This document shows, piece after piece, positions 23,769 to 33,295 of a stretch of 64,000 nt of DNA. Location: positions 1 through 64,000 of the forward strand of contig OY763325.1 of NCBI GenBank assembly GCA_963667315.1. The letters are read 5' to 3'. The notes beneath the pieces were generated by a model. It did not search any database. It was not told where the DNA came from and was given only the letters and a program-made list of their open reading frames with translations. The stretch is from DAINPP01 sp963667315 (GTDB taxonomy: Bacteria; Thermotogota; Thermotogae; MWEM01). The translations under genes and the position numbers were made by a program. Numbering within the stretch: position 1 is the first letter of the stretch; each line of letters begins with the position of its first letter.

Positions 23769-25532
23769 GTGGAAAAGAAAAGGCTTAAAAGTATCAATTT
23801 CCAGGTTGTATTATCGTTTGGGATAATTCTGTTGGTCATAACACTTGCAAAGGGGCTTTCAGGTTCCTGGTTTTCGATTGAGGGAATGAACAGCATGAGA
23901 GTGCTTCATGAAGAAACCCTGCTGACAAAACTGGATTGTGATGTGAAAAATATTTATCGTTCGTTTAATGAGTATTTTGGGGAACTCAGCATTAATGGCG
24001 AGACACTTGTCGATGAAAATGGTAATAAAATAAATGATGATGATAAATTTGTTGATTTCGTTTTTGCCAATTATAAAAATCTCGCAACAGTTTTTGTGAA
24101 ATCCGGGAATGATTTTAAGAGAATTTCAACCAATATACTAAACGAAACCGGTCAAAGGGCTGTTGGAACAATGTTGGGAAAAGACAGCGCAGCATATGAA
24201 AGTGTTGTAAATGGCGAGACGTATATCGGTAACGCGTTGATTCTTGGAAAATCGTATTTGACACTCTATAAACCACTTTATATTGATGGAAAGGTAAATG
24301 CGATTCTGTTTATCGGATTGGAAGATGAAGAGATAAAGAATCAGATGAACGACTTTTACAATAAACTTCAAATGATGAATGTTCTCACAACGCTCATCGC
24401 CATGATCGTTGGTTTAACGGTTATCTATTTCATTTCTGTGAGAATTACAACCCCTATTAAAAGGTTATCGGAAAGCTTGAAACGTGTCGCCGGATATGAT
24501 TTAACGGATGAAAAAGATGCGTTTTTTGAGAAAATTCTGGCTAATGGAACTGAAATAGGAGATATGGGAAGAAACATACAAACCATGAAACATAATCTGA
24601 AGTTCCTTGCCAATAATATTAAAGAACAATCAGACTCATTGGATCAATCAACTGAGAAAATGTTTGATATTGCGCATTCACAGGAATCTGAATCAGTGAA
24701 ACTTGAAAAAACCGTTAAATTGACAGAGCAGGAAACGCAAACAACCAATCTGTCTGTTCAAGAGGTTGCAACCGGTTTTGACAGTATAACGGGAAGTGCT
24801 CAGGAAATTTCCACCGCAACTATTGAGATTTCAACACAAACAGAACAGACCTCGGAATTGACAAATTCCAGATTGCAAATTATGCGGGAAGTAATTGGCA
24901 ATATAGAGCAGACGTCCATACAGATGAAAAAAACGGCTGAAATAACAGCTGATCTCAGTAATAAGGCTGAAAATGTCGGAGAAATTGTGAATACGATTTC
25001 ATCAATTGCAGAACAAACAAATCTTCTTGCATTGAATGCTGCGATTGAGGCTGCGAGGGCTGGAGAAGCCGGCAAGGGATTTGCTGTTGTCGCTGATGAA
25101 ATCAGAAAACTTGCCGAAGAGAGTAAAAAGGCGACCATAGATATCAGTGATATTCTTGGACAAATCACCAAAAGTGTTAAAGATGTTGATTCTGCCACCG
25201 ATGTTACTGGTGAACTGGTGAAAACAGTAACATTGAAGACGGAGAGCATTTCTGCTCAATTCGGTAAAATTGCAGAAAATATAGAAAAAGTATCTGAAAA
25301 TATCGGAAGACTCTCCGCTTCATCTGAAGAGCAAAGTGCTTCAACGGAAGAGATTTCAGCGGCTATGGATACTTCAGCGAAAGCCGTGGGAAATATCTCA
25401 GAAAATTTAAAAGTGGTAGCACAAACTGCGAAAATACAGTCTGAAAGATCTGAACACCTTTCAGAAGCTGCCGGGTATGTAAAAACGATTACTGAAAATC
25501 TGAGAAATGAAATAAGAAAATTTAAATTATAA
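23769..25532 (+). CDS. Methyl-accepting chemotaxis protein
   Basis: The 587 residues comprise a first membrane segment (about 10-30), an extracytoplasmic single-Cache-like sensor (about 35-195, with ETYIGNALILGKSYLTLYKPLY), a second membrane segment (about 205-228), HAMP and a long coiled-coil signalling domain. The hairpin tip reads IAEQTNLLALNAAIEAARAGE...GFAVVADEIRKLAEES (in pieces). It senses a ligand and controls CheA. The start is GTG 23769 after AGAGGGGG. It implies a motile cell; other chemotaxis genes are elsewhere. Confidence 0.95.
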   Translation: MEKKRLKSINFQVVLSFGIILLVITLAKGLSGSWFSIEGMNSMRVLHEETLLTKLDCDVKNIYRSFNEYFGELSINGETLVDENGNKINDDDKFVDFVFANYKNLATVFVKSGNDFKRISTNILNETGQRAVGTMLGKDSAAYESVVNGETYIGNALILGKSYLTLYKPLYIDGKVNAILFIGLEDEEIKNQMNDFYNKLQMMNVLTTLIAMIVGLTVIYFISVRITTPIKRLSESLKRVAGYDLTDEKDAFFEKILANGTEIGDMGRNIQTMKHNLKFLANNIKEQSDSLDQSTEKMFDIAHSQESESVKLEKTVKLTEQETQTTNLSVQEVATGFDSITGSAQEISTATIEISTQTEQTSELTNSRLQIMREVIGNIEQTSIQMKKTAEITADLSNKAENVGEIVNTISSIAEQTNLLALNAAIEAARAGEAGKGFAVVADEIRKLAEESKKATIDISDILGQITKSVKDVDSATDVTGELVKTVTLKTESISAQFGKIAENIEKVSENIGRLSASSEEQSASTEEISAAMDTSAKAVGNISENLKVVAQTAKIQSERSEHLSEAAGYVKTITENLRNEIRKFKL

Positions 25533-25573
25533 GCTATTCGTTGTATCCATTATAATCGCGGTATAAAAATGTT

Positions 25574-25608
25574 CGGATGGAAGAAAACTGTTTCTTCCAT
25601 CCGTTTTT
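25574..25608 (+). terminator. Rho-independent terminator of the chemoreceptor gene
   Basis: A perfect 13-bp stem (25574-25586 with 25591-25603), loop ACTG, then five T. Confidence 0.95.
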
Positions 25609-25685
25609 ACTTAATATAGAATAACTTAATAAAATACAGGATAGCTCGGAATCCTTAAATTGTTTTCTGTTCAAGCAGTTTCGTT

Positions 25686-26555
25686 TTATCTTAGTCGGCT
25701 TATCAGAGACTCACAGAGTAATTTCAAACCGCTTGTGTTTTCTGAAAGATAAAGATTTGGTTCTATCAATTCAAGCTCAAGCAACATTAGTACATTGTTC
25801 TTTTCATCTCTCAAGAGATCAACCCGCATGTATACAGGCTTTTTATCAAAGGTGTTCAGAATCTGTCGGCAGAATACTCGTTCATCTTCTTCCGCTGCTG
25901 TTGGGAGATATGTTCCACCATGATGAAGATGGACGAGAAAATTGTCTTTCGCCGGTTTTTTCAGCATGACATAGGTGATTTTCCCGTTGATGACGACAAC
26001 AGATTTCTCCCCAAGTGTCTCAACAGTTGAAATATATTTTTGAATCATGACTGATTTCTTCTTCAGAATCGACAGAATTTTATCCCGGTATTTTTCTTTG
26101 TCCCGCTTTAATCCTTTGAAAGTATTTCGCCCGCTTGCACTGATAACGGGTTTGATGACGATTTCATCTGCATCGAATCTATCAATGACAGCGTCAATCT
26201 CCCGCTCACTTCTGATGAAATCGGTTGGGATGATGTTGATTCCTTTTTCTTTTAATTCCTTGAGATAGAATTTACTTGAATTATATAGAATCAAGTCGAT
26301 ATCGTTTACTAATTCAGTTTTTTTTGATATCTCACGCATTCTTCTGTGAAAGTCATCTACACGCTGATCGTAATCCCAGCATGATCGGATAACGGCTGTT
26401 TTAGTCGTTTCAAAATCAAAACGATCATCATCCCAGGCGACGATTTGTGCCTTGTATCCTCTTTTGTCAAGCGCAAACTTTAAGGCAACATCATCTTTGT
26501 GATGGTCCAAAGCATAATGTTTGCTGACTAATATGGCCACATCTGTTCTATTCAC
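25686..26555 (-). CDS. ATP-grasp protein (RimK-like)
   Basis: ATP-grasp enzymes activate a carboxylate as acyl phosphate and ligate it to an amine or thiol. The 289 residues contain EIVIKPVISASGRNTF (nucleotide lysine), MIQKYISTVETLGEKSVVVING (hinge and E) and MRVDLLRD...LLELELIEPNLYL (metal-binding D, E, N). The last motif resembles the small-molecule ligase branch that includes the cycloserine enzyme DcsG. The GTG start at 26555 follows AGGAGG. It overlaps the end of the methyltransferase gene by 8 nt, so the two are coupled. Confidence 0.8.
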   Translation of the reverse strand: MNRTDVAILVSKHYALDHHKDDVALKFALDKRGYKAQIVAWDDDRFDFETTKTAVIRSCWDYDQRVDDFHRRMREISKKTELVNDIDLILYNSSKFYLKELKEKGINIIPTDFIRSEREIDAVIDRFDADEIVIKPVISASGRNTFKGLKRDKEKYRDKILSILKKKSVMIQKYISTVETLGEKSVVVINGKITYVMLKKPAKDNFLVHLHHGGTYLPTAAEEDERVFCRQILNTFDKKPVYMRVDLLRDEKNNVLMLLELELIEPNLYLSENTSGLKLLCESLISRLR

Positions 26556-27180
26556 AACAACCTCCTGTCTTTTCAGCGCGCACACAAATCCATTTTCCGT
26601 TTGAATGCTTTATGGTATTGATATTTCTGAACCCCGCGTCAAAGAGGACATATTCCAGGTGTTGAGTGGTATAAAGGTTCATATCAATTTTTTTTTGCCA
26701 GAATTCGCCTTCTTTTGGATTTGACAGGGCATTTGTAATCATGAATGTGCCATCTTTTTTCATTACACGATATACTTCCTTAAAGTCATTTTGTATATCC
26801 GGCCAGAAATAAACCGTTTCAAAAGCTGTGATGAGATCAAATTTTTCTTCATAATACGGCAGACAGGAAACACTTGCTTGCGAAATAATGGCTCTTTTTT
26901 CGGCAACTGCCTTGCTGTTGAATTTTTTTGTTGACTCTACGCTGGTTTCTGAGTAGTCAACCCCATATGCCGTACTCTGTTCAAATCTTTTGAGTAAGTT
27001 GGCAATGATCACGCCACCGCCACAGCCAATATCTAAGAATTCATTGACATGTTGTTTTTCAATGTTTGAAAGTCCCCATTGATGAATCTTTGCATGACCT
27101 CTGTTCATCATATTAACACAAAGTTTTCCGCTTAATGTCTTTGCGGGTTTTCTTGTATTTGCAAAGAATTTTTTTATCAT
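26548..27180 (-). CDS. Class I SAM-dependent methyltransferase
   Basis: The 210 residues show SAM motif I EFLDIGCGGGVIIANLL (about 43-60), motif II D in YGVDYSETSVE, FDLITAFETVYFWPD (motif III-IV) and FKEVYRVMKKDGTFMI. It resembles UbiE-like small-molecule methyltransferases. It lies between a MATE exporter (13 nt upstream) and the ATP-grasp gene. The three probably form one operon from the promoter at 28674-28647 and may make and export a modified peptide or amino acid; this is inference. Confidence 0.85.
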   Translation of the reverse strand: MIKKFFANTRKPAKTLSGKLCVNMMNRGHAKIHQWGLSNIEKQHVNEFLDIGCGGGVIIANLLKRFEQSTAYGVDYSETSVESTKKFNSKAVAEKRAIISQASVSCLPYYEEKFDLITAFETVYFWPDIQNDFKEVYRVMKKDGTFMITNALSNPKEGEFWQKKIDMNLYTTQHLEYVLFDAGFRNINTIKHSNGKWICVRAEKTGGCCE

Positions 27181-27193
27181 AAGAACCTCCTGC

Positions 27194-28576
27194 TTAAATC
27201 TCTTCCTTTTGTGTGTTCAACATTCTTATATCACCAGTACGAAGTCGTTTGAATTCGGTTCGAACCATAAATATAACCCATATGATTATGATTGTATCTA
27301 TCAAGAATGAGCCGTAATAAACCCATTGGACCCCAAAAAACTTTGGTAGAATCAACATTACCGGAACATAGAATACGAGTTGTCTTGCAATTCCCATGAC
27401 AGCCGCCGGTTTGCTGTTGTTGATTGCCGGGAAGAAGGTCATTGCCATGAAGATGACCGGGAGTGCCGGCAACAAAAGCATGAAGACTCTGAAATTCAGC
27501 AGATCCTGAGCCAGGAATTCTTTTGCAGGCAGCATAAGATGCAGCATGGATTCCGGTGAGATCATCATGAATATCCAGAATGGCAGCATAATGATTGTTG
27601 CGGCAACGGCAAATATCTTAAAACTGCTGATAACTCTATCATACTTTTCAGCGCCGAAATTGATTCCGATGGCTGGTTGTAAAGCTCTCATCAAACCGAA
27701 AATCGGTGTCAGCATAAAGGTGAATATTCTGAAAGCGACTCCGTAGAATGCAACATCGGAAGTCGTTCCGTATCTGTTAAGTGCGTTGAGTACAACAATA
27801 GCCTGTATGAGGCTCATGATTGTCATGATAAGAGAGGGAAATCCCAGTGACATAATACTCTTGATGATCTTCCTGTCTCTCCGGAAACTGAATGCCTGTG
27901 CATCAAATGAAGCTTTTCCGCTTCTGAAATAAACAAATGAAGAGATCGTGTAGACAATCATCCCAATGTTGGTTCCAAGTGCTGCTCCTTCAACTCCCAT
28001 CCCCAATAATACGATAAAAATGTAGTTTGCAGCGATATTGACGCCAAGTCCAATTCCCATCATAATAGCTGCCGAAGTCATCTTACCTTCTGCTCGAACG
28101 ATCATATTTCCGGCAAGTCCTGCGATCCAGAAAATCGCCCCATATTGTGTGATTCTGAAATAATTCACACCAAACATCAGCTCTTCGCCGCTACCACCCA
28201 TCATTTTAACGAGTAGTTCGGCAAAGATCAGTCCAATAATGGTGAAACCGATCCCGATGACAACGTTTAGATAATTAACATTCCCCAGTAATTTTTTCTG
28301 AGTTGTGTGATCATTTGATCCCAGTGCTATACTGAGAACAGAACCTGCTCCAACACCAATCAATGAACCCAGACCGAGCGGGATTTGTGTCAGCGGATAA
28401 GAAAGTGATACACCTGCAAGTGCTGTTTCACCGACAAATCTTCCGACAAATATGGCGTCAAATACCGTATTCAAACCGTATAAAACCATAGCAAGAATTG
28501 CTGACCATGATAATTTCAGCATCACTTTCCAGAGATTATCGTTCAATATCATTCTTTTCTGTTGATCGTTTTTCAT
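27194..28576 (-). CDS. MATE-family efflux protein
   Basis: Cation-coupled multidrug or metabolite exporter of about 460 residues and twelve membrane segments in two MatE repeats, with GLNTVFDAIFVGRFVGETALAGVSL at the first repeat and PAIGINFGAEKYDRV at the second. Two adjacent ATG codons exist (28579 and 28576); the second is better spaced from GGGAGG. It is the promoter-proximal gene of the methyltransferase/ATP-grasp operon and could export their product. Confidence 0.9.
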   Translation of the reverse strand: MKNDQQKRMILNDNLWKVMLKLSWSAILAMVLYGLNTVFDAIFVGRFVGETALAGVSLSYPLTQIPLGLGSLIGVGAGSVLSIALGSNDHTTQKKLLGNVNYLNVVIGIGFTIIGLIFAELLVKMMGGSGEELMFGVNYFRITQYGAIFWIAGLAGNMIVRAEGKMTSAAIMMGIGLGVNIAANYIFIVLLGMGVEGAALGTNIGMIVYTISSFVYFRSGKASFDAQAFSFRRDRKIIKSIMSLGFPSLIMTIMSLIQAIVVLNALNRYGTTSDVAFYGVAFRIFTFMLTPIFGLMRALQPAIGINFGAEKYDRVISSFKIFAVAATIIMLPFWIFMMISPESMLHLMLPAKEFLAQDLLNFRVFMLLLPALPVIFMAMTFFPAINNSKPAAVMGIARQLVFYVPVMLILPKFFGVQWVYYGSFLIDTIIIIWVIFMVRTEFKRLRTGDIRMLNTQKEEI

Positions 28577-28646
28577 CATATCCTCCCTTTCCCCTTAAAA
28601 GAAATAGCAGTATATCTATAAATATAAAATATACTATCCGATAAAT

Positions 28647-28674
28647 ATTATACATAACAAAAGTAAATTGTCAA
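28647..28674 (-). promoter_or_regulatory. Minus-strand promoter of the MATE operon
   Basis: TTGACA (28674-28669), 16 bp, TATAAT (28652-28647). It is divergent from the Fe-S operon promoter about 75 bp away. Confidence 0.75.
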
Positions 28675-28725
28675 TAGATACAAATGTAGATATCTATATT
28701 TTTCATATAATCAGATGTAAGTTTA

Positions 28726-28790
28726 TTGACAATCACCGTTTCTGATGGTAAAATAGATGGTCATATAAATAATAGTGTTGGCTATTATTT
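28726..28790 (+). promoter_or_regulatory. Promoter and leader hairpin of the Fe-S operon
   Basis: TTGACA (28726-28731), 17 bp, TAAAAT (28749-28754). Just after the start site a 9-bp inverted repeat AAATAATAG (28767-28775) and CTATTATTT (28782-28790) can form a leader hairpin, followed by a T-rich stretch. Confidence 0.65.
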
Positions 28791-28832
28791 TGGAAGTGTT
28801 TTTCTTCTTGCGATATTTATAATTCAATTGAA

Positions 28833-29603
28833 ATGATGGAAGGAACGAAACTTTGGAGGTGGTTAAAAATACTAAAAATACAAAATTTAAGCTTTAATGT
28901 TGATGATAAAGAAATATTGAAAGAAATCAACTACACATTCAAACCGAAAAAGATCTACACAATACTCGGGAATAATGGGGCCGGGAAATCGACTCTGGCA
29001 AAATTGATCATGGGACTAACAGGGTATTACAATAACCATTCGGGTGAAATATCTTTAGATGGTGAGGCAATTGCACATTTAAAGGTAAATGAAAGGGCGA
29101 AGAAAGGGATTGCTTACACCTATCAAGAGCCTGTAAGATTTAAAGGGATCAGGATTAGTGATTATCTTAAAGTTTGTCATACGGAATCGGTCATCGGAGA
29201 AACTGAATTGGAAGAGACTTTGAAGCAAGTGGGTTTAAATGCAGAATATCTCTCAAGACGGGTTGATGATTCCCTCTCCGGAGGGGAACGGAAACGTGTG
29301 GAGCTGGCTTCCGCTTTATTGATGAATCCAAAGATCATCTTTTTTGATGAACCGGATTCAGGTATCGACATGATGTCGAATAAGATGCTGAAAGACATGT
29401 TTATCAAAATGAAGGCAAAGGGAACGACTGTCGTATCGATAACCCATAGAGAGGAAATATCGTTGATTGCAGATCATGCCTTGTTGATCTGCAATGGGAA
29501 ATTGATAGCGGATGATAAACCGGAAATTGTCAACAGGATATACAAGGAAAATTGTGATACCTGTGATCATCCGAATAATCCTGACAGAACCTGGAGGGGT
29601 TAA
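28833..29603 (+). CDS. sufC: SufC-like Fe-S assembly ATPase (SmsC-like)
   Basis: SufC/SmsC drives the SufB-type scaffold. Motifs: Walker A GNNGAGKST, Q-loop YTYQEPVRFKG, signature SLSGGERKR, Walker B IIFFDEPDSGID and H-loop SITHREE. The start is unusual. The only SD, GGAGGTGG, is at 28855-28862, and homologues begin M-LKIQNLSF; at that place the codon is ATA (28869). The ATG codons at 28833 and 28836 have no SD and would add 11-12 odd residues. Either ATA is the real start or an ATG was mutated. The SmsB-like gene follows after 1 nt. Confidence 0.85.
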   Translation: MMEGTKLWRWLKILKIQNLSFNVDDKEILKEINYTFKPKKIYTILGNNGAGKSTLAKLIMGLTGYYNNHSGEISLDGEAIAHLKVNERAKKGIAYTYQEPVRFKGIRISDYLKVCHTESVIGETELEETLKQVGLNAEYLSRRVDDSLSGGERKRVELASALLMNPKIIFFDEPDSGIDMMSNKMLKDMFIKMKAKGTTVVSITHREEISLIADHALLICNGKLIADDKPEIVNRIYKENCDTCDHPNNPDRTWRG

Positions 29604-29604
29604 T

Positions 29605-30531
29605 ATGAATGCGAATCGATTAAAGAGAGCTTTTAACAGATTATTTGAAGGAGATTTCGAAGAAAAAGACACGATATTTATCGATAAACACAATGTGTTG
29701 TATGATATCAGTACACCGGGAATTACAGTCAGATCAAAAGGAGAGAAGAACCTCGTTAAACTGGATGTCAGAATTGATGATGGCGTAAAACCGGAAAAAC
29801 CGGTATTCTTGTGTGTTGGTTTTCTGGAAAACAGTGGTAATCAATACATCGAATATACCTTTGACATTGGAAAGAATGCCGAGGTTGAATTCATTTCACA
29901 TTGTTTTTTCCCCTACACGGATGTGTTTTTGCATACGATGAAGTCTGAAATGAATGTGGGAGAAAATGCAAAGGTCTATTATGAAGATGTTCATTATCAC
30001 AGTGAATCGGGAAATGTGACGGTTGAGTCAGATTACAAGATTAATGTCCAGAAAAACGGTGAGATTAAGAATTGCTTTGAATTGGTTAAGACACGAGTTG
30101 GGAAACTGGATATATCGATGGACATTACACTGCATGATTCTGCCAAGGGGTATGCTGAGACCAAGATTAAGGAGCAGAAGGATGATGTCTGCCACATCAA
30201 GGAGATCATAAGACTTGAAGGAGACCATTCCAACGGTATGGCGAAGACCTTTATCATCGGTGAAGATGAGGCAAAAGCGGAAGTCCTGAACGAAGTTTAC
30301 GGAACCGGGCAGTATTCAAAAGGTCATATAGAATGTGATGAAATTATAGCGGGAGAAAAGGTCGTTTTAAGCACGATTCCTAAATTACTGGTTTCAAATA
30401 ACACTTCTGAGATAACCCATGAAGCGGCTGTTGGGAGGGTGAATTCTGAGCAGCTTGAAACACTGATGTCCAAAGGACTGTCGGAGGAAGAGGCTTCAGA
30501 TATGATTATTGAAGGGATCTTGAATAGTTAG
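29605..30531 (+). CDS. SufB/SufD-like scaffold (SmsB-like, short form)
   Basis: At 308 residues this is far shorter than SufB (about 480) and close to the SmsB proteins of the two-gene SUF-like minimal system. The beta-helix core of the SufBD family is visible in the C-terminal half: KINVQKNGEIKNCFELVKT, GDHSNGMAKTFIIGEDEAKAEV and KGHIECDEIIAGEKVVLSTIPKLLVSNNTSEITHEAAVGRVNSEQLETLMSKGLSEEEA (in pieces). With SufC it would assemble Fe-S clusters. No sufS or sufU gene lies nearby. SD GGAGGGG, ATG 29605. Confidence 0.85.
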   Translation: MNANRLKRAFNRLFEGDFEEKDTIFIDKHNVLYDISTPGITVRSKGEKNLVKLDVRIDDGVKPEKPVFLCVGFLENSGNQYIEYTFDIGKNAEVEFISHCFFPYTDVFLHTMKSEMNVGENAKVYYEDVHYHSESGNVTVESDYKINVQKNGEIKNCFELVKTRVGKLDISMDITLHDSAKGYAETKIKEQKDDVCHIKEIIRLEGDHSNGMAKTFIIGEDEAKAEVLNEVYGTGQYSKGHIECDEIIAGEKVVLSTIPKLLVSNNTSEITHEAAVGRVNSEQLETLMSKGLSEEEASDMIIEGILNS

Positions 30532-30798
30532 GATTTGATTTTAACTAAAAACTCCTCATATTTCAGAAAACTCGGTGAGCAAGGGTGAAGAGATTTTGAA
30601 ACTAAACCGGCTTAATCAAAACCTCAGTTTTCAGGATTAAAAAAATTAATCACTTTGATTCTATTGTTGAAATATTTATAGAGGGCAAAAATATAGAGGT
30701 TACAGTTTAATTGTTTGAGGGATGAGTATGCTCATGAGATTGGTTGAGTTAATAGTCATATGTTTTTTTATATTTGTGAATTTCCATGAGTTGGTTTT

Positions 30799-32925
30799 TC
30801 AAGTATAATTAAAAGTAATTTCAAAAAAGAAATTACTGCCTTTTCCAGGTACGCTTTCAAGTTGTAATTTCGAATTCATTTTTTTTAAAATGTTATCAGT
30901 GATTGTCAAACCAAGACCAGTTCCTCCGTATTTTCTGGTGATAGAGAAATCCTCCTGATTGAAGGCTTCAAATATTTTTTCCTTGTTTTCTTTTTTTATC
31001 CCAATGCCTGTATCTGTGACACTAAACAACATTGTGACGGTATGTTTTCTTGTGTTAATTGATTTCTGTTTTATCTTTAATTGGATACTTCCGTTCTCGG
31101 TAAATTTTACCGCGTTACCGAGGAGGTTTAATAACACTTGTTTTAATCTGATTTGATCAACGATGATTCGATCGGGTAAATTTTTGTCTATCTCAACAGA
31201 TAATTCAAGCTTTTTTTGATGACATAGGTACTTCACTGTGTTGATAGAATGCTCTGTGATTGTTTTTAAGGAGGATTTCTCCAAAAAAAGTTCGAATTTT
31301 CCAGCTTCTATCTTTGAAAAATCTAAAACATCCCCAATCAGTTTGAGTAAAGTTTTTCCTGATTTTAAAACGATATCAGTGAACTCCCTTTGTTCATCAT
31401 TCAATTCGGTATCCATTAATAAATTGCCAAAACCAATAACACCATTCAAAGGCGTTCTCAGTTCGTGGCTCATGTTCATTAAAAATTCACTTTTTGCCTT
31501 ATTGGCTGCATTCGCTTGGTTTTTCGCGAATACCAGTTTTTTTTCGGTTTCTTTCTGTTTGTCTATAAATCTTGCTTGTTGTATGTTTTTAAAGGCGAGT
31601 TCTGACAATTGATTGGCTAAGGTGAACAAGAGCTGAGTGACTTTTTTAAAACGTTTTATAGTCATCGAAGGGACCTTTTGGAATAACTCTGCTAATATAT
31701 CTTCATCCACTTCGATTTCGTTTGCATAATTTCTGATAAGTGCTTCATTTTGAGAATCATCTCTTATTTGTCCGACATACCAGTTAGCGATATGTTTGCC
31801 ATCTACTATAATTCCCGCGGCAGAATCCCATAAGCTACCACTCATACAGATTTGAATATTTGGGCCTTTTGAATTTAATCTCCCGATATGCATATCCGAT
31901 TTATGACAGTTCTCAGCTCCTTTTTTAGTAGATCGGATAAAGCTGCAGAAATCTGTGAAATTACTAGGTTTTGTGATAATATTACCATTAACGTCTATTA
32001 TGAGTGAGGCGACTCCGGTTGCTTCACAAAATTCATCCTGTAATTTTTGAATTTCCTCAATGTTGAATAATTCATGGAACTTGATTTCAGTTGTATCGTT
32101 GATTGGCCTTGTCAATGTCTGTAGCTTTCTTTTCATTTTTTTATTGACCAGTTCTTTTTTTGTAATATCCATTCCAACCGAGTAGTATTTAACAATATTT
32201 CCCTTTTCATCTAACAATGGTCTGTTATGCCATTCAAAAATTCGTTTATTATCGTTTAATACCATTTCAATCATCTGTGAACTTACAGCTTTACCATTTA
32301 CAGGGGAGATTATTTTATTAAAGCGTTCTTTTTTGTTTTGGGATGGAATAAAATCCATAATATTTTTGCCGACAATATGTTCCGGTAAAATACCAAATTT
32401 TTCACAATAATGCCGATTGATGTAGGTAATTGTTCCGTCAGGGAGGAACTCGTTGATGAGAACCGGTAATTCATCCGCGGTTTTTTTAAAATCTTTGTTT
32501 AATTCATAGGTGTTTTTTGTTTTTATTGAGGCACTGTGAACGATTTGTGCAACACATACGATATATTCCTTCCCATCAGATTTTAAATAACTGTATTTTG
32601 CCTTAACAGATAAAATATTCTTATCTTTAGTAAAATAAACGGTATTTGAGATTTTATGTTCTGTTTGACGCATTTCCAGAAAGAAAGAATTAAATTCATG
32701 GGAATTTAAAGCGGAATCTATGTCCCATATTTTTAAGAAGATTGTTTCGTCTCGCGTGTATTTTAGCTTTTCTGTAAAAAAGTTATTTGCACCAAACACA
32801 AAGCCAAGTTCATTTATATAGAAAACGAGCTGATCTATCTGATTTAGTGTTTTTAATAAAAGCTTGTTGGTTAAATTCTGTTTATTTAATTTATAATCAG
32901 AGGATTTCTGAGAGTGTTTTTCCAT
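30799..32925 (-). CDS. PAS/PocR sensor histidine kinase
   Basis: The 708 residues comprise two PAS-like regions (about 25-130 and 145-255), a PocR ligand-binding domain (about 275-440, with CHKSDM and WYVGQIRD), a coiled coil, HisKA with H in FLMNMSHELRTPLNG and HATPase_c with LLGNAVKFTENGS, GTGLGL. There are no membrane segments, so it is cytoplasmic. PocR domains sense small molecules such as diols in other bacteria. No response regulator is adjacent. The ATG at 32925 has GGGGGAT as SD; the ATG 12 nt upstream lies inside that SD. Confidence 0.9.
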   Translation of the reverse strand: MEKHSQKSSDYKLNKQNLTNKLLLKTLNQIDQLVFYINELGFVFGANNFFTEKLKYTRDETIFLKIWDIDSALNSHEFNSFFLEMRQTEHKISNTVYFTKDKNILSVKAKYSYLKSDGKEYIVCVAQIVHSASIKTKNTYELNKDFKKTADELPVLINEFLPDGTITYINRHYCEKFGILPEHIVGKNIMDFIPSQNKKERFNKIISPVNGKAVSSQMIEMVLNDNKRIFEWHNRPLLDEKGNIVKYYSVGMDITKKELVNKKMKRKLQTLTRPINDTTEIKFHELFNIEEIQKLQDEFCEATGVASLIIDVNGNIITKPSNFTDFCSFIRSTKKGAENCHKSDMHIGRLNSKGPNIQICMSGSLWDSAAGIIVDGKHIANWYVGQIRDDSQNEALIRNYANEIEVDEDILAELFQKVPSMTIKRFKKVTQLLFTLANQLSELAFKNIQQARFIDKQKETEKKLVFAKNQANAANKAKSEFLMNMSHELRTPLNGVIGFGNLLMDTELNDEQREFTDIVLKSGKTLLKLIGDVLDFSKIEAGKFELFLEKSSLKTITEHSINTVKYLCHQKKLELSVEIDKNLPDRIIVDQIRLKQVLLNLLGNAVKFTENGSIQLKIKQKSINTRKHTVTMLFSVTDTGIGIKKENKEKIFEAFNQEDFSITRKYGGTGLGLTITDNILKKMNSKLQLESVPGKGSNFFFEITFNYT

Positions 32926-33295
32926 TTTATCCCCCATTCGATTTCAAGACATAAAATATTATACACTATCTATGTATTAAAAAAGTATAACACTTATTTT
33001 TTAAAGGAAATGAAAAGTGGAATTGTTTTTCGTTTACGTTTTAAAGATTATTTTTAAAAGAACCCATAGAACATTCACTTGCTAGACTCTGAAAACATTC
33101 GAATAGAGTGGCGGATCGAAGTATTTATTCAAATCTCATCAATAAGACTTTTTAGTACTCTTGTATAACTCCTTAACGTATATAAAATACCCTCCCTTTT
33201 TTAAAGGGAGGGTTAAGTTAATTAACACCTTTTGGTGGTTTTTAAGCTTTTTTCTTTGAAACAATTGCTTGTATGAATTTTTTGAGGATTTTTTC
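32926..33295 (-). other. Intergenic stretch with zinT terminator
   Basis: No gene is seen in these 370 bases. A 10-bp stem CCCTCCCTTT / AAAGGGAGGG (33190-33212) is the likely end of the zinT transcript, followed on the minus strand by a weak T-rich tract. A minus-strand TATAAT near 32958 may serve the kinase gene. Confidence 0.6.

Noticed and set aside
30532..30798. Search for a gene between the Fe-S operon and the histidine kinase
   Set aside because: No ORF with an SD or family motif was found in these 267 bases.
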